NCBI GenBank assembly: GCA_023436245.1
Contig: JAEZJZ010000085.1
Location: 1 to 36,542 of the forward strand
From: Bacillota bacterium
GTDB taxonomy: Bacteria; Bacillota; UBA994; UBA5500
Reading direction: 5' to 3'
DNA: 36,542 bases
The notes beneath the pieces were generated by a model. The model saw nothing but the letters and a program-made list of their open reading frames with translations. It was not told the DNA's origin and did not search any database. A program made the position numbers and the translations under genes. Positions 1-7,348 of this stretch are shown here, piece after piece (position 1 is the stretch's first letter; each line of letters begins with the position of its first letter).

Positions 1-149
1 GCCGGGAGCGGCGCGGCATGCCGAGCCGCTACAGAGGACCACTTGAGCAGTCTCGCACTCGCGCGAGCGTTACTTGACGATTATGGCATGCAGCCCCGTC
101 CGGAAAGATGCCCTCCAGTAAGTTACAATGGCGATCGACTGACCATGGC

Positions 150-2771
150 CTATTTGGCCGCGACCGGCGCCACGTTGAACCAGTTGGTACCCACCTTGAC
201 GGCAACCCTGAGCGGCACCAATAATTCGAGAGCATGCTCCATCTCGCTCCGGACCAGAGTAGTCATCTGCTCCAGTTCATCTGCTGGCACCTCGAAGATC
301 AATTCGTCATGCACCTGCAGAATCATGCGGCTGTCAAATCCGTCTCGACGCAACCGACGTTCTATGTTGACCATGGCCAGCTTGATCTGGTCGGCGGCAC
401 TCCCCTGAATGGGCGTGTTCATGGCCGTGCGTTCAGCGAAGGAGCGCAGGTTAAAATTACGGCTGTTGATGTCGGGCAAGTAGCGCCGTCGGTTGAGCAA
501 CGTGGTGACAAAACCGTCCTGGCGAGCCTGAGCGATCACACGCTCGATGTAGTTCTTCACGCCGGCATAGCGCGCAAAGTAGCGTTCAATGTAGGCTTTC
601 GCTTCTGCGCGGGAGATCTTCAAATCGCGCGAAAGGCCATAGTCGCTGATGCCGTAGACGATGCCGAAGTTGACTGCCTTGGCTTGTGAACGCATCTCCC
701 TGGTCACTGCCGCGGGGTCGACGCCAAACACCTCAGCCGCGGTGCGCGTGTGGATGTCCTCATCGTGCAGGAAAGCCTTGATCAGGATCGGATCCTGGGA
801 AACGTGAGCCAAGATGCGCAGTTCAATCTGCGAATAGTCTGCCGCCAGAATGTAGTCAAATCCCGAACCAGGCAGAAAAGCCTTGCGAATCTCCCGGCCC
901 TCTGCTAGACGCACTGGTATATTCTGCAGGTTTGGCTCACTAGAGCTCAGCCTGCCGGTAGTGGTCACCGTTTGATTGTAGGTGGTATGCACCTTGCTGT
1001 CCGCTTGATCGATCACCAATAGCAGACCGTCAAGATAGGTTGACTTGAGCTTGCTCAACTGCCGGTATTCGAGAATACGGCTGACGACCTCGTGCTGATC
1101 GGCCAGAGCTTCCAGCACCTCGGCATCAGTCGAGTAGCCTGTCTTTGTCTTCTTGATCACCGGAAGGCGCAGTTTCTCAAACAGCACGAACCCGAGCTGC
1201 TTGGGGGAGTTGATATTGAACACCTCGCCGGCTAGGGTGTGGATCTCGCTCATGATCGCGGCCAGACGCTGTTCCAAACTGGCCTGCATCGACTCCAGAA
1301 CGGACTGATCCACCCGCACACCCTGCAGTTCCATCGCCGCCAGCACCGAACTGAGCGGAAGTTCAATCTGCCGATAGAGGTACTCCAACTGCCGCTCTGC
1401 CAACTGCTCCTCCAGTAGAGGAATCAACCGCGCCGTCGCAGCCGCCTCAACTGCCAGGTTGTCCAGCAGATTGCCTGCAGTTTCCGCCAGATGCTCTCCC
1501 AGGTGCACTTCCGCCAACCGGGCCAGGGAGTAATCCGTCTGGCTCGGCTCGAGCAGGTAAGCCGCCAGCAGGCAGTCTCCTGCCGGTACCGGAAGCTTGA
1601 TGCGGTATGCCTGCAGCGCGACCTCCAAGGACTTGCAGTCGTGTCCGGAAATCCGGAGATCAGTACGGGAAAGCAGCTCGTTCAGCTGATCAGCTGCGGT
1701 TAGCACATCCGACAGGACAAAGACCTGGCGGCCGTCAGCTGTAAGGGCGAGGGCCAACTGCCCCTGGCCAAGGCGACGCAGGGATAGGGTGAGCCGTTGG
1801 CTGGCGTCCGCTTCCTCGCTCAGCTTAGCCCAATCTTCATCAGTGCTGAGAGTGCATTGTTCACAACTGACCGCCTCACCCACTGCAGTGACAGTCGCCA
1901 CCTGTTCTGCCGGCAGACGATCCAGCAGGCCCTTCAGCTCATATTCGCGGTAAGCAGTGACCAGAGCCAGGTAGTCGGTGGGCTGACGCACTAAGTCTGG
2001 CAGGTCCAGGGACAGAGGCAAGTCGCGGATGATGGTGGCCAACTCCTGGCTGAGCAGCGCCTGGTCGCGATAGGTCTCGAGCAGATCCAGTTGGCGTTTA
2101 CTGGTGTAGGCGGCCGGACTTGCTAGCAAGGTCTGCAAATCACCTGCGGCAGAAATCAGCTTGATGCCAGTCTTCTCCCCGATTCCAGGGACGCCGGGAA
2201 TGTTGTCAGAGGTGTCCCCCATCAGCGCCTTCAGGTCGATCAGTTGCCTCGGTTCCAACCCATAGCGGGCCCTGATTGCTTCAGGATCATAGACCTCGAC
2301 GTCGCTAATTCCCTTCTTGTTCAGCAGCACTGTCACGTCCGGTGAGACCAACTGCAGCGCATCGCGGTCGCCGGTGACGATCATCGCCTGCAGACCTGCG
2401 GCCTCTGCCTTTGCGGCCAGCGTGCCGATGATGTCGTCCGCCTCATAACCCGGGAACTCCAGCACCGGAATTCGGTGCGCTGCCAATATTTCCTTGATGT
2501 AAGGAATCTGTTCGCTCATCTCCGTGGGCGCCTTCTGACGGGTACCCTTGTATTCGGCATAGCGTTCCAGCCGCACAGTTGGCCTGCCCTTGTCAAAGGC
2601 TACGGCGACGTATTCGGGTTGATGATCGTCAAGCAAGCGGGTAAGCATCATAGCGAAGCCATGCGTCGCATTAGTATAGCGACCGCTGCCCGTGGTCAAC
2701 AAGGGCAAAGCAAAAAACGCACGAAAAGCCAGGCTGTGGCCGTCGAGCAGGAATAGGCGCGGTTTGCTCAT
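150..2771 (-). CDS. polA: DNA polymerase I (PolA), proofreading domain degenerate
   Basis: This is a 873-residue family A DNA polymerase for gap filling, RNA primer removal and repair in the cytoplasm. The N-terminal 5' nuclease domain (about 1-290) shows LLDGHSLAFRAFFAL, YEADDIIGTLA and VTGDRDALQLV. The C-terminal polymerase domain (from about 480) carries motif A DYSQIELR near residue 645, motif B around RSQAKAVNFGIVYG near 690 and motif C QVHDE near 820. The middle region (about 300-470) aligns in position with the 3'-5' exonuclease domain, but I do not see its DxE carboxylates, so proofreading is probably lost, as in Bacillus and Thermus enzymes. The ATG start follows a GGGGG-type ribosome binding site. 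Length is normal for the family. The 149 bases downstream to the window edge hold no gene I can support. Confidence 0.97.
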   Translation of the reverse strand: MSKPRLFLLDGHSLAFRAFFALPLLTTGSGRYTNATHGFAMMLTRLLDDHQPEYVAVAFDKGRPTVRLERYAEYKGTRQKAPTEMSEQIPYIKEILAAHRIPVLEFPGYEADDIIGTLAAKAEAAGLQAMIVTGDRDALQLVSPDVTVLLNKKGISDVEVYDPEAIRARYGLEPRQLIDLKALMGDTSDNIPGVPGIGEKTGIKLISAAGDLQTLLASPAAYTSKRQLDLLETYRDQALLSQELATIIRDLPLSLDLPDLVRQPTDYLALVTAYREYELKGLLDRLPAEQVATVTAVGEAVSCEQCTLSTDEDWAKLSEEADASQRLTLSLRRLGQGQLALALTADGRQVFVLSDVLTAADQLNELLSRTDLRISGHDCKSLEVALQAYRIKLPVPAGDCLLAAYLLEPSQTDYSLARLAEVHLGEHLAETAGNLLDNLAVEAAATARLIPLLEEQLAERQLEYLYRQIELPLSSVLAAMELQGVRVDQSVLESMQASLEQRLAAIMSEIHTLAGEVFNINSPKQLGFVLFEKLRLPVIKKTKTGYSTDAEVLEALADQHEVVSRILEYRQLSKLKSTYLDGLLLVIDQADSKVHTTYNQTVTTTGRLSSSEPNLQNIPVRLAEGREIRKAFLPGSGFDYILAADYSQIELRILAHVSQDPILIKAFLHDEDIHTRTAAEVFGVDPAAVTREMRSQAKAVNFGIVYGISDYGLSRDLKISRAEAKAYIERYFARYAGVKNYIERVIAQARQDGFVTTLLNRRRYLPDINSRNFNLRSFAERTAMNTPIQGSAADQIKLAMVNIERRLRRDGFDSRMILQVHDELIFEVPADELEQMTTLVRSEMEHALELLVPLRVAVKVGTNWFNVAPVAAK

Positions 2772-2848
2772 CGAATGAATCCCCCTTAAGAAGCAAGCTC
2801 TTCTTCACCATTCTACCAGAAACAACCGTCCAACAGCCAATCGGGCGG

Positions 2849-2878
2849 AAAAAGCAAAAGCCGCCCTCCGGCGGCTCC
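2849..2878 (-). terminator. Terminator after the sigma/anti-sigma operon
   Basis: Read on the minus strand, AGCCGCC-GGAG-GGCGGCT forms a tight hairpin followed by TTTGCTTTTT. It lies just after the anti-sigma stop codon and before the polA start, so it would separate the two transcription units. Confidence 0.8.
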
Positions 2879-2890
2879 TGGCAGTGTTTG

Positions 2891-3574
2891 CTAGATGCGT
2901 CGATACCTGAACACGAAGAACCCGGTTCCGAGACCAAACAGACCTGCGCCCGCGAGACTCGACCAAAGCCAGAGGTTTGGCCCGTCGCCCGGCACTGCCT
3001 CCGCCAACGTGCTGAACCGCTGCTCGGGAGGCGCTGCTTGGATGGAGACTTGGCCTTCGCCTGTGGTCGTGCTCTCCAGTCTGGCATCCTCCACCTGCTT
3101 CCCGGCGGCTTCTCCACTCTTGGCAGAAGCATCCGGATCGGTCGCCCCAGCACCACTGATCTGCAACATGCCAGCGTCAGGCGCCCCCGGACTTCTCAGC
3201 ATGATTCGCGGCTGCGTTTCGTCAGCCACCGGCTGCCCAGGCCATAAGCTTGGGAAGACATAGAGGTTACTGGCCAAGAGCACCACCATGATCGCCGCGG
3301 CCAGAGAACTCAATCTGGGCACCAAATAGCGAACAACCGACTGTCTCTGCGGCTTGATCAGCGCCGCTTTCCGCAACAGCTCCGCACGGAAACCGGCAGG
3401 CGGCAAGACGGTCGGCAGTGACTGCAAACTGGCTCGATCCCGCCGCAACTCAACCAAGAGAGAATTACAGACAGGACAACTCTCCAAATGGGCATCCACC
3501 GCTTGGGACTCAACGGGCGTGAGCGCGTTGTCCATATACAGAGCCAGTTTTGATTCAATTGTCTTGCAGGACAT
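2891..3574 (-). CDS. Membrane-anchored zinc-finger anti-sigma factor
   Basis: A 227-residue protein with an N-terminal ZAS-type (zf-HC2) anti-sigma domain: a conserved early Cys (SCK), then H-x3-C-x2-C (HLESCPVC) near residue 30. A hydrophobic segment near residues 88-108 and a second near the C terminus (about 202-222) suggest the middle, rich in Ala, Gly, Ser and acidic residues, lies outside the cytoplasm. It follows the ECF sigma gene by about 15 bp on the same strand, so it is inferred to bind and hold that sigma factor inactive at the membrane until a signal releases it. Start: GTG (3577) directly precedes ATG (3574). I chose ATG because it is about 7 nt after the GGGGGG ribosome binding site. 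The signal sensed cannot be told. Confidence 0.88.
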   Translation of the reverse strand: MSCKTIESKLALYMDNALTPVESQAVDAHLESCPVCNSLLVELRRDRASLQSLPTVLPPAGFRAELLRKAALIKPQRQSVVRYLVPRLSSLAAAIMVVLLASNLYVFPSLWPGQPVADETQPRIMLRSPGAPDAGMLQISGAGATDPDASAKSGEAAGKQVEDARLESTTTGEGQVSIQAAPPEQRFSTLAEAVPGDGPNLWLWSSLAGAGLFGLGTGFFVFRYRRI

Positions 3575-3589
3575 CACTCAGCCCCCCTT

Positions 3590-4219
3590 TCAATCCCTTT
3601 GACGCCAGTGTTCTCCGATTTGTTCCTCATGTTGCACCAGTTGGCGAAACGCCAGGCGCGCACGGCTGATACGTGACTTGACAGTGCCGAGATTCAGGCA
3701 GAGTATCTCGGCGATTTCCTCATAGCTGTGATCCTGCAAGTCGCGCAGAACCAATACTACCCGATAATCTTCGGGCAAGCGACGCAGTGCCTGCTGCACC
3801 AACTCCTGCAGCTCCAACTGCAATGATACCTCTTCCGGGCCAGGATCATCCGAGGCCAACTCACGCGTAATCTCTCCGTCAGCCGTCTCGATCGTCTCAT
3901 CGAGTGAAACAGCTATTGACGGGCGGCGCTTCTTCTTGCGCATCTCATCATAGAAGGTATTGGTGACAATGCGGTACAGCCAAGTGGAAAAGGTGGATTG
4001 ACTGCGGAACTGCGCCAGGTAGCGATAGACCTTGAGCAGAGCCTCCTGCGCCAAATCGCAGGCATCCTGTTGATTGCCGGTGAGGCGGAAGGCCATATTG
4101 AAAACCTTCTGCTCGTAGCGTTCCACCAGCATATCGAATGCCTGTGCATCACCCTGTTGGAAAAGCTCCACCAGCCGCTCATCCGTCAGTTCCAAGCCCA
4201 TCACCCCCAATGCGATCAT
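3590..4219 (-). CDS. ECF-type RNA polymerase sigma factor
   Basis: A 209-residue sigma-70 family protein of the extracytoplasmic-function group. Region 2 spans about residues 20-95 (LVERYEQKVFNMAFRLTGN, then DLAQEALLKVYRYL and FSTWLYRIVTNTFYDEMRK). Region 4 spans about 145-200 (LPEDYRVVLVLRDLQDHSY, EEIAEILCLNLGTVKSRIS), the helix-turn-helix that reads the -35 element. A short acidic linker lies between them and region 3 is missing, as expected. It forms an operon with the anti-sigma gene downstream. Similar SigW/RpoE-like pairs answer envelope stress, but the regulon here is unknown. The start is uncertain: ATG at 4219 has a weak AGAGAG-type site, and ATG at 4201 would have a GGGGG site too close to it. 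Confidence 0.94.
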   Translation of the reverse strand: MIALGVMGLELTDERLVELFQQGDAQAFDMLVERYEQKVFNMAFRLTGNQQDACDLAQEALLKVYRYLAQFRSQSTFSTWLYRIVTNTFYDEMRKKKRRPSIAVSLDETIETADGEITRELASDDPGPEEVSLQLELQELVQQALRRLPEDYRVVLVLRDLQDHSYEEIAEILCLNLGTVKSRISRARLAFRQLVQHEEQIGEHWRQRD

Positions 4220-4241
4220 CTCTCTTGTCGCCGCGGTTAAT

Positions 4242-4270
4242 ATTCTACCTTATTCCAGGAAATTTGTCTT
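4242..4270 (-). promoter_or_regulatory. Probable sigma-A promoter of the sigma/anti-sigma operon
   Basis: On the minus strand AAGACA, a 17-nt spacer and TAGAAT stand 23 bp upstream of the sigma gene's annotated ATG. The -10 is strong and the -35 moderate. An autoregulated ECF promoter could also exist; I did not see one clearly. Confidence 0.5.
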
Positions 4271-4310
4271 GGGTGACGAGCACCTTGACCGGCCACACGG
4301 AGCGCTTAGC

Positions 4311-4340
4311 TTGGGGTGAGCGGACCGGACGTGCTATAAT
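4311..4340 (+). promoter_or_regulatory. Probable promoter of yhbY
   Basis: A perfect TATAAT at 4335-4340 is preceded at 18 nt by TTGGGG, 38 bp upstream of the yhbY start codon. The -10 is convincing; the -35 matches only TTG. Confidence 0.55.
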
Positions 4341-4378
4341 AGCGTGATGCAAGCATGTGGAACGGGGGATAAGGAAGT

Positions 4379-4672
4379 ATGCTCACCAGCAAACAACGCA
4401 GTTTTCTGCGCGCAATGGCCAATCCATTGGAGCCGATCTTTCAGGTAGGCAAAGGGGGTATCGGCGATACCATCACCAACGCAATCAGCGATGCACTTGC
4501 GGCCCGCGAACTGATCAAGGTACGGGTGCTGAAGAACGTGGATACTGATGTCAGGGAAGTGGCGGAGGAACTGGCCGCCCAAACCGGAGCCGATGTGGTT
4601 CAGGTGATCGGACGCAACGTCGTGCTCTATTGCCGCAACGCCGAGGAACCGAAGATCGAGCTCCCACGCTAG
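4379..4672 (+). CDS. yhbY: YhbY family RNA-binding protein (ribosome assembly)
   Basis: A 97-residue CRS1/YhbY (CRM) domain protein, which is the full length for the bacterial family. The CRM signature is visible as FQVGKGGIGDT near residues 21-31, preceded by the LTSKQRSFLRAMAN helix and followed by VIGRNVVLYCRN at the end of the fold. Family members bind pre-50S ribosomal particles and help large-subunit assembly. It stands alone here with its own promoter and terminator, divergent from the sigma operon. In many Bacillota yhbY lies near nadD and obg, so this placement is somewhat unusual. The ATG start follows GGGGGATAAGGAAGT. Confidence 0.93.
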   Translation: MLTSKQRSFLRAMANPLEPIFQVGKGGIGDTITNAISDALAARELIKVRVLKNVDTDVREVAEELAAQTGADVVQVIGRNVVLYCRNAEEPKIELPR

Positions 4673-4695
4673 CAGAGGGGACTGAATGACATGCA

Positions 4696-4723
4696 AAAGA
4701 CGGCCAGAGTGCCGTCTTTCGTC
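4696..4723 (+). terminator. Terminator of yhbY
   Basis: AAAGACGGC-CAGAGT-GCCGTCTTT is a 9-bp perfect stem starting 23 bp after the yhbY stop codon. The following T-tract is short (it ends TTTCGTCATT). Confidence 0.75.
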
Positions 4724-4785
4724 ATTAGGGGAACTTCAGACTGGGACAAGGGAACGGTTCGAGACCACAGAAGAAGCCCAGTCTT

Positions 4786-4857
4786 GTCATCCTGAGCGTC
4801 GCGAAGGATCTGAAAGGCCCGTATTCATCGAGAGCTTGCCGAAGTGTTCAGAATGAC
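4786..4857. repeat. Dispersed intergenic repeat of the GTCATCCTGAGCG type
   Basis: A 72-bp element bounded by the inverted ends GTCATCCTGA and TCAGAATGAC, starting with GTCATCCTGAGCGTCGCGAA and GGATCT. The motif resembles a small repeat seen between genes in many unrelated bacterial genomes. No coding sequence. It sits between yhbY and the DUF421 gene. Confidence 0.6.
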
Positions 4858-4910
4858 TTCTCTGGGTGGTTCTTTAATGGCCTCAACCGCTCCCCGTCCC
4901 CGAGCCTGCG

Positions 4911-5765
4911 CTATTTCTTCTTGGGCACGTCTGGTCGACTGCCTCGCATTGCCTGCTGCAACTGCTTTTCCGCCATCGCCTGTTCTGCTCGACTGATCGG
5001 CTGCTCACTCAGGGTTTTGGCCCTGGGCGCACTCGCCTGCCCCTCCACCTGCAGGTTGGGATGCAACATGCGCTGCTGCAGCAGACCGTCATCATACTTG
5101 TCGACATAGAGTTCATTATTCTCGTCAACTGTTGCCAGGGCAACCTCGCTGACGAATTCGACATTGAAGGCCCGCAGATGATCGCGCAGCCACTTCTCGC
5201 TGAGCTGCCGATGCCGCAAGTTCTCATGGACAATCTGGCCGTCGCTGACGAGCGGGAGCTCCAATCCATGATGACGCCCGGCGACCAGCATATCCTGGCG
5301 GGTGAGTGGCTCGGCCTGCGGATTTCTGCGGATGGAGATATCCCCATCTGGCTCCAAGATGGCCAACTCCACGTCGGCCAAACGAAAAGCATCGCGGGCC
5401 CGCAACCTGGAAAGCAACTGATCCACTGAAAGGCGTTTCCGATAGAGGTTGTGCTCCAAGACCTTACCTCGATAGACCAATACTACCGGTTCCTCGCTGT
5501 TATTCCGGCGCCAAGCGACACTGCGCACAGTCGCGTATCTTTCGAGCGCGAACAAGCTCACCCAGAGTGCTGCCAGGATCACGGCAGATGCGATTGAGGC
5601 CGCAGGCCAGAGTGCCGCAATGCCGAGAATGACAGTCGATGCAGTCACCAAAGCCAGGTCCAGCGTATTGGCTTCCCGAACCCGACCGGGACCGAGTAGC
5701 TGTACTGCAAAACGTACAACCAAATAGGCAACCAACCCTCTCGCCAACAGTAGCCAAACCCACAC
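4911..5765 (-). CDS. DUF421 (YetF-like) membrane protein
   Basis: A 284-residue protein. The N-terminal 85 residues contain about three hydrophobic segments (residues 2-22, 36-52 and 57-75, the last with AVILAALWVSLFALERY). The rest is soluble, with the DUF421 core including EEPVVLVYRGKVLEHNLYRK, then LRARDAFRLADVELAILEPDG and ISIRRN. The C-terminal tail (about 235-284) is basic and low-complexity and ends PKKK. Family members are inner-membrane proteins, several tied to spoVA-type germination operons of spore formers; biochemical function is unknown. It lies downstream of a DUF1657 gene on the same strand, a known pairing, but a MITE-like element now separates the two. The GTG start (GTGTGGGTTTGG) follows AAAGGGGGAG. 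Confidence 0.88.
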   Translation of the reverse strand: MWVWLLLARGLVAYLVVRFAVQLLGPGRVREANTLDLALVTASTVILGIAALWPAASIASAVILAALWVSLFALERYATVRSVAWRRNNSEEPVVLVYRGKVLEHNLYRKRLSVDQLLSRLRARDAFRLADVELAILEPDGDISIRRNPQAEPLTRQDMLVAGRHHGLELPLVSDGQIVHENLRHRQLSEKWLRDHLRAFNVEFVSEVALATVDENNELYVDKYDDGLLQQRMLHPNLQVEGQASAPRAKTLSEQPISRAEQAMAEKQLQQAMRGSRPDVPKKK

Positions 5766-5870
5766 CAGCGTCTCCCCCTTTGAGTGTAAAGCTCATGTGG
5801 TTAGTCTGCGCCATGACGTCGCTTTACACACACCCGCTCGATTGAGTCTTGGGACATAATGGACGAAAAA

Positions 5871-6079
5871 GGGGCTGTCACAATAGCGCCTCACGAATAA
5901 CGCAAGGGAGATGACCGTTGTCGTCTCCCTTGCGTTGGGTGAACAAATGCTATCCATAGACTGCGATGCACCAGCTGGTCGCATTCATGCGACCCCTACG
6001 AAGTGATCGGGGCATGCATCGCCTCGTAGGGGCGCCATGCATGGCGCCCGCTTGCCGACGGGCTATTTGCGACAGCCCC
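5871..6079. mobile_element. 209-bp MITE-like element with terminal inverted repeats
   Basis: The ends are inverted copies: GGGGCTGTCACAATAGC at 5871-5887 and the complement of GGGGCTGTCGCAAATAGC at 6062-6079. Inside are a long hairpin (ACGCAAGGGAGA at 5900-5911 pairing with 5924-5935), the palindrome GGTCGCATTCATGCGACC at 5977-5994, and the perfect palindrome GGGCGCCATGCATGGCGCCC at 6030-6049. There is no transposase, so it would move in trans. A target duplication is not clear (flanks AAAAA and AAGAA). A second copy with the same left end begins at 36397. The right end is only 7 bp from the DUF1657 stop codon. Confidence 0.8.
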
Positions 6080-6086
6080 AAGAATG

Positions 6087-6377
6087 TTAGCGTTTGGAGA
6101 TCATCTTGCCGCTCTTGGACTGATTGACGGTGCTCTGGGTGCTGGTCATGCCGCTGCCGTAGGTCGGCTGGATCTCGCTGGCATACTGCGGCTCTTCCTG
6201 CATGATGTAGTTCAAACGACCCTTCAGTTGACTGACAGTGTTGTCCATGGTCTGGGACAACTGTTGGAACATCTGCTTTGCCTGCTGATCCTGGGTTTCC
6301 AAGGCAAAGGACTTCAGGCTGGCGGCTACGCTCTCGGCACTGGCCACACATTGCGCGAATTGGGATGCAACTGTCAT
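6087..6377 (-). CDS. DUF1657 domain protein (spore-associated family)
   Basis: A 96-residue protein whose first 65 residues match the DUF1657 pattern: an MTVASQFAQCVASAESV start, then FALETQDQQAKQMFQQLSQ near 33-51 and LKGRLNYIMQEEPQY near 60-74. The tail of about 25 residues is Ser/Thr/Gly/Gln rich and ends in basic residues. It looks helical and soluble, with no membrane segment. In spore formers DUF1657 genes travel with DUF421 and SpoVA genes in operons that affect spore germination and heat resistance. Here only DUF421 is nearby, downstream. The ATG start follows GGAGGTGTTCGA. The molecular role is unknown. Confidence 0.85.
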   Translation of the reverse strand: MTVASQFAQCVASAESVAASLKSFALETQDQQAKQMFQQLSQTMDNTVSQLKGRLNYIMQEEPQYASEIQPTYGSGMTSTQSTVNQSKSGKMISKR

Positions 6378-6653
6378 TCGAACACCTCCACTTATTTGTT
6401 GTCCATTAGACAGTCTTCCTCAGGCGGGGGAAGCTTATAGGTCTGGACGTTCGTCAATTGCTGTCTAGAACGCCAAGCCCATCCGAAAAAGCTGAAACTA
6501 AGGATTTGCAGGGGATCCATGAGAGAAGAGGAAATCATCAAAAATGACGCTTTAGGCATTCATCTGACCAGACCTGATGCGAAACACTGATCAGGAGGCG
6601 AAGCGGCAAGTGGCGCTCACGCAGAACCAGTACCTCGGGCTCCTCCGAGCTAC
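6378..6653. other. Intergenic region without a supported gene
   Basis: This spacer lies between the divergent DUF1657 and tRNA-Leu genes. The only candidate frame is a 23-codon plus-strand ORF at 6519-6590 behind an AGGGG motif. It is too short and has no recognisable homology. No strong sporulation promoter could be assigned by eye. Confidence 0.5.
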
Positions 6654-6682
6654 TTGACAGAAATCCGGGGCCCCGCTATACT
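6654..6682 (+). promoter_or_regulatory. Strong sigma-A promoter of tRNA-Leu
   Basis: Consensus TTGACA (6654-6659), an exact 17-nt spacer and TATACT (6677-6682), ending 20 bp before the mature tRNA. This is the best vegetative promoter in the window. The GC-rich GGGGCCCCGC just before the -10 resembles the discriminator-adjacent DNA of stable-RNA promoters. Confidence 0.85.
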
Positions 6683-6702
6683 AATAAATGTTCCTCATCC
6701 GG

Positions 6703-6787
6703 GCCGAAGTGGCGGAATGGCAGACGCACTTGACTCAAAATCAAGCGTCCTCTGGGCGTGTGGGTTCGACTCCCACCTTCGGCACCA
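6703..6787 (+). tRNA. tRNA-Leu (anticodon CAA)
   Basis: A class II tRNA. The acceptor stem GCCGAAG pairs with CTTCGGC, followed by A and an encoded CCA end. The D-arm region is GTGGCGGAATGGCAGACGCA. The anticodon stem CTTGA/TCAAG closes the loop CTCAAAA, giving anticodon CAA (reads UUG). A variable arm GCGTCCTCTGGGCGT and the T-arm GTGGG-TTCGACT-CCCAC follow. The long variable arm and identity features fit leucine. It is a single-gene unit with its own promoter and terminator. Confidence 0.97.
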
Positions 6788-6797
6788 TAGCGAGTTC

Positions 6798-6828
6798 AAC
6801 CGCAGTCAATGGCTGCGGTTTTTGTTTT
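6798..6828 (+). terminator. Terminator of tRNA-Leu
   Basis: AACCGCAG-TCAATGG-CTGCGGTT followed by TTTGTTTT, starting about 10 bp after the CCA end. Confidence 0.88.
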
Positions 6829-6939
6829 GCTGAGTCAGCAACGACCAACTCGCCTGACCGAGCGGGTCATACTCGGGGCGTCGCCTACATAGTCTGAGAT
6901 GAAGACTGAAAGAGTGGATGTTACGGGAGGGAACGAAAT

Positions 6940-7305
6940 ATGGCCAAATTCCTGGACAGAGTAGGGCAAAGGCTGTCTCAAGCCGCCAGCACTGCCAAAG
7001 AGAAATCCAAGGAGTTACTGGATGTGGCAAAAGTGAATAAGCGGGTCTCGGAACTGGAGAATGGCATCGCTCAACTGAAAGAAGAGATCGGAGAGCAGTT
7101 CTACCAGGCATACAATGCCGGAACGGAACCGGTGCAGCTGATCGAGAAATGTGTCGAGATCGATACACTGCGGCAGGAACTCTGTAATCTGCGGCAGGAA
7201 CTGGACAGAATCAAGGGAACAACTCATTGTCCACACTGCGGTGAAGCGTTGGATCAGGTCACGTCATTCTGCCCTCATTGTGGCGGCAAAATGGGCACTG
7301 AATAG
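6940..7305 (+). CDS. Coiled-coil zinc-ribbon protein
   Basis: A 121-residue soluble protein with no close family I can name. Residues about 10-95 are predicted helical, with heptad-like Leu, Ile and Val spacing (VNKRVSELENGIAQLKEEIG, then IDTLRQELCNLRQELDRIK). The C terminus is a rubredoxin-like zinc ribbon with two knuckles, CPHCG at about 99-103 and CPHCGG at about 114-119, which should bind one zinc. Such short coiled-coil plus zinc-ribbon proteins are common in Bacillota and often called 'zinc ribbon domain-containing'; the function is unknown. The ATG start follows GGGAGGGAACGAAAT. It is convergent with murJ, with a shared terminator between them. Confidence 0.85.
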   Translation: MAKFLDRVGQRLSQAASTAKEKSKELLDVAKVNKRVSELENGIAQLKEEIGEQFYQAYNAGTEPVQLIEKCVEIDTLRQELCNLRQELDRIKGTTHCPHCGEALDQVTSFCPHCGGKMGTE

Positions 7306-7309
7306 ACTC

Positions 7310-7346
7310 GAGCGGGGAGCTGCACTACCAGCTACCCGCTCTTTCT
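7310..7346. terminator. Terminator between the zinc-ribbon gene and murJ
   Basis: GAGCGGG-GAGCTG ... CAGCTA-CCCGCTC forms a long, nearly perfect hairpin followed by TTTCT on the plus strand. It lies 4 bp after the zinc-ribbon stop codon and just before the murJ stop codon, so it may serve both genes. Confidence 0.75.
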
Positions 7347-7348
7347 GA

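Noticed and set aside
1..149. Start of mutM/fpg downstream of polA
   Set aside because: No MPELPE-like start is visible on either strand in the available 149 bases.
6519..6590. 23-codon ORF with an AGGGG motif upstream of tRNA-Leu
   Set aside because: Too short, no homology, and the spacing to the motif is marginal.
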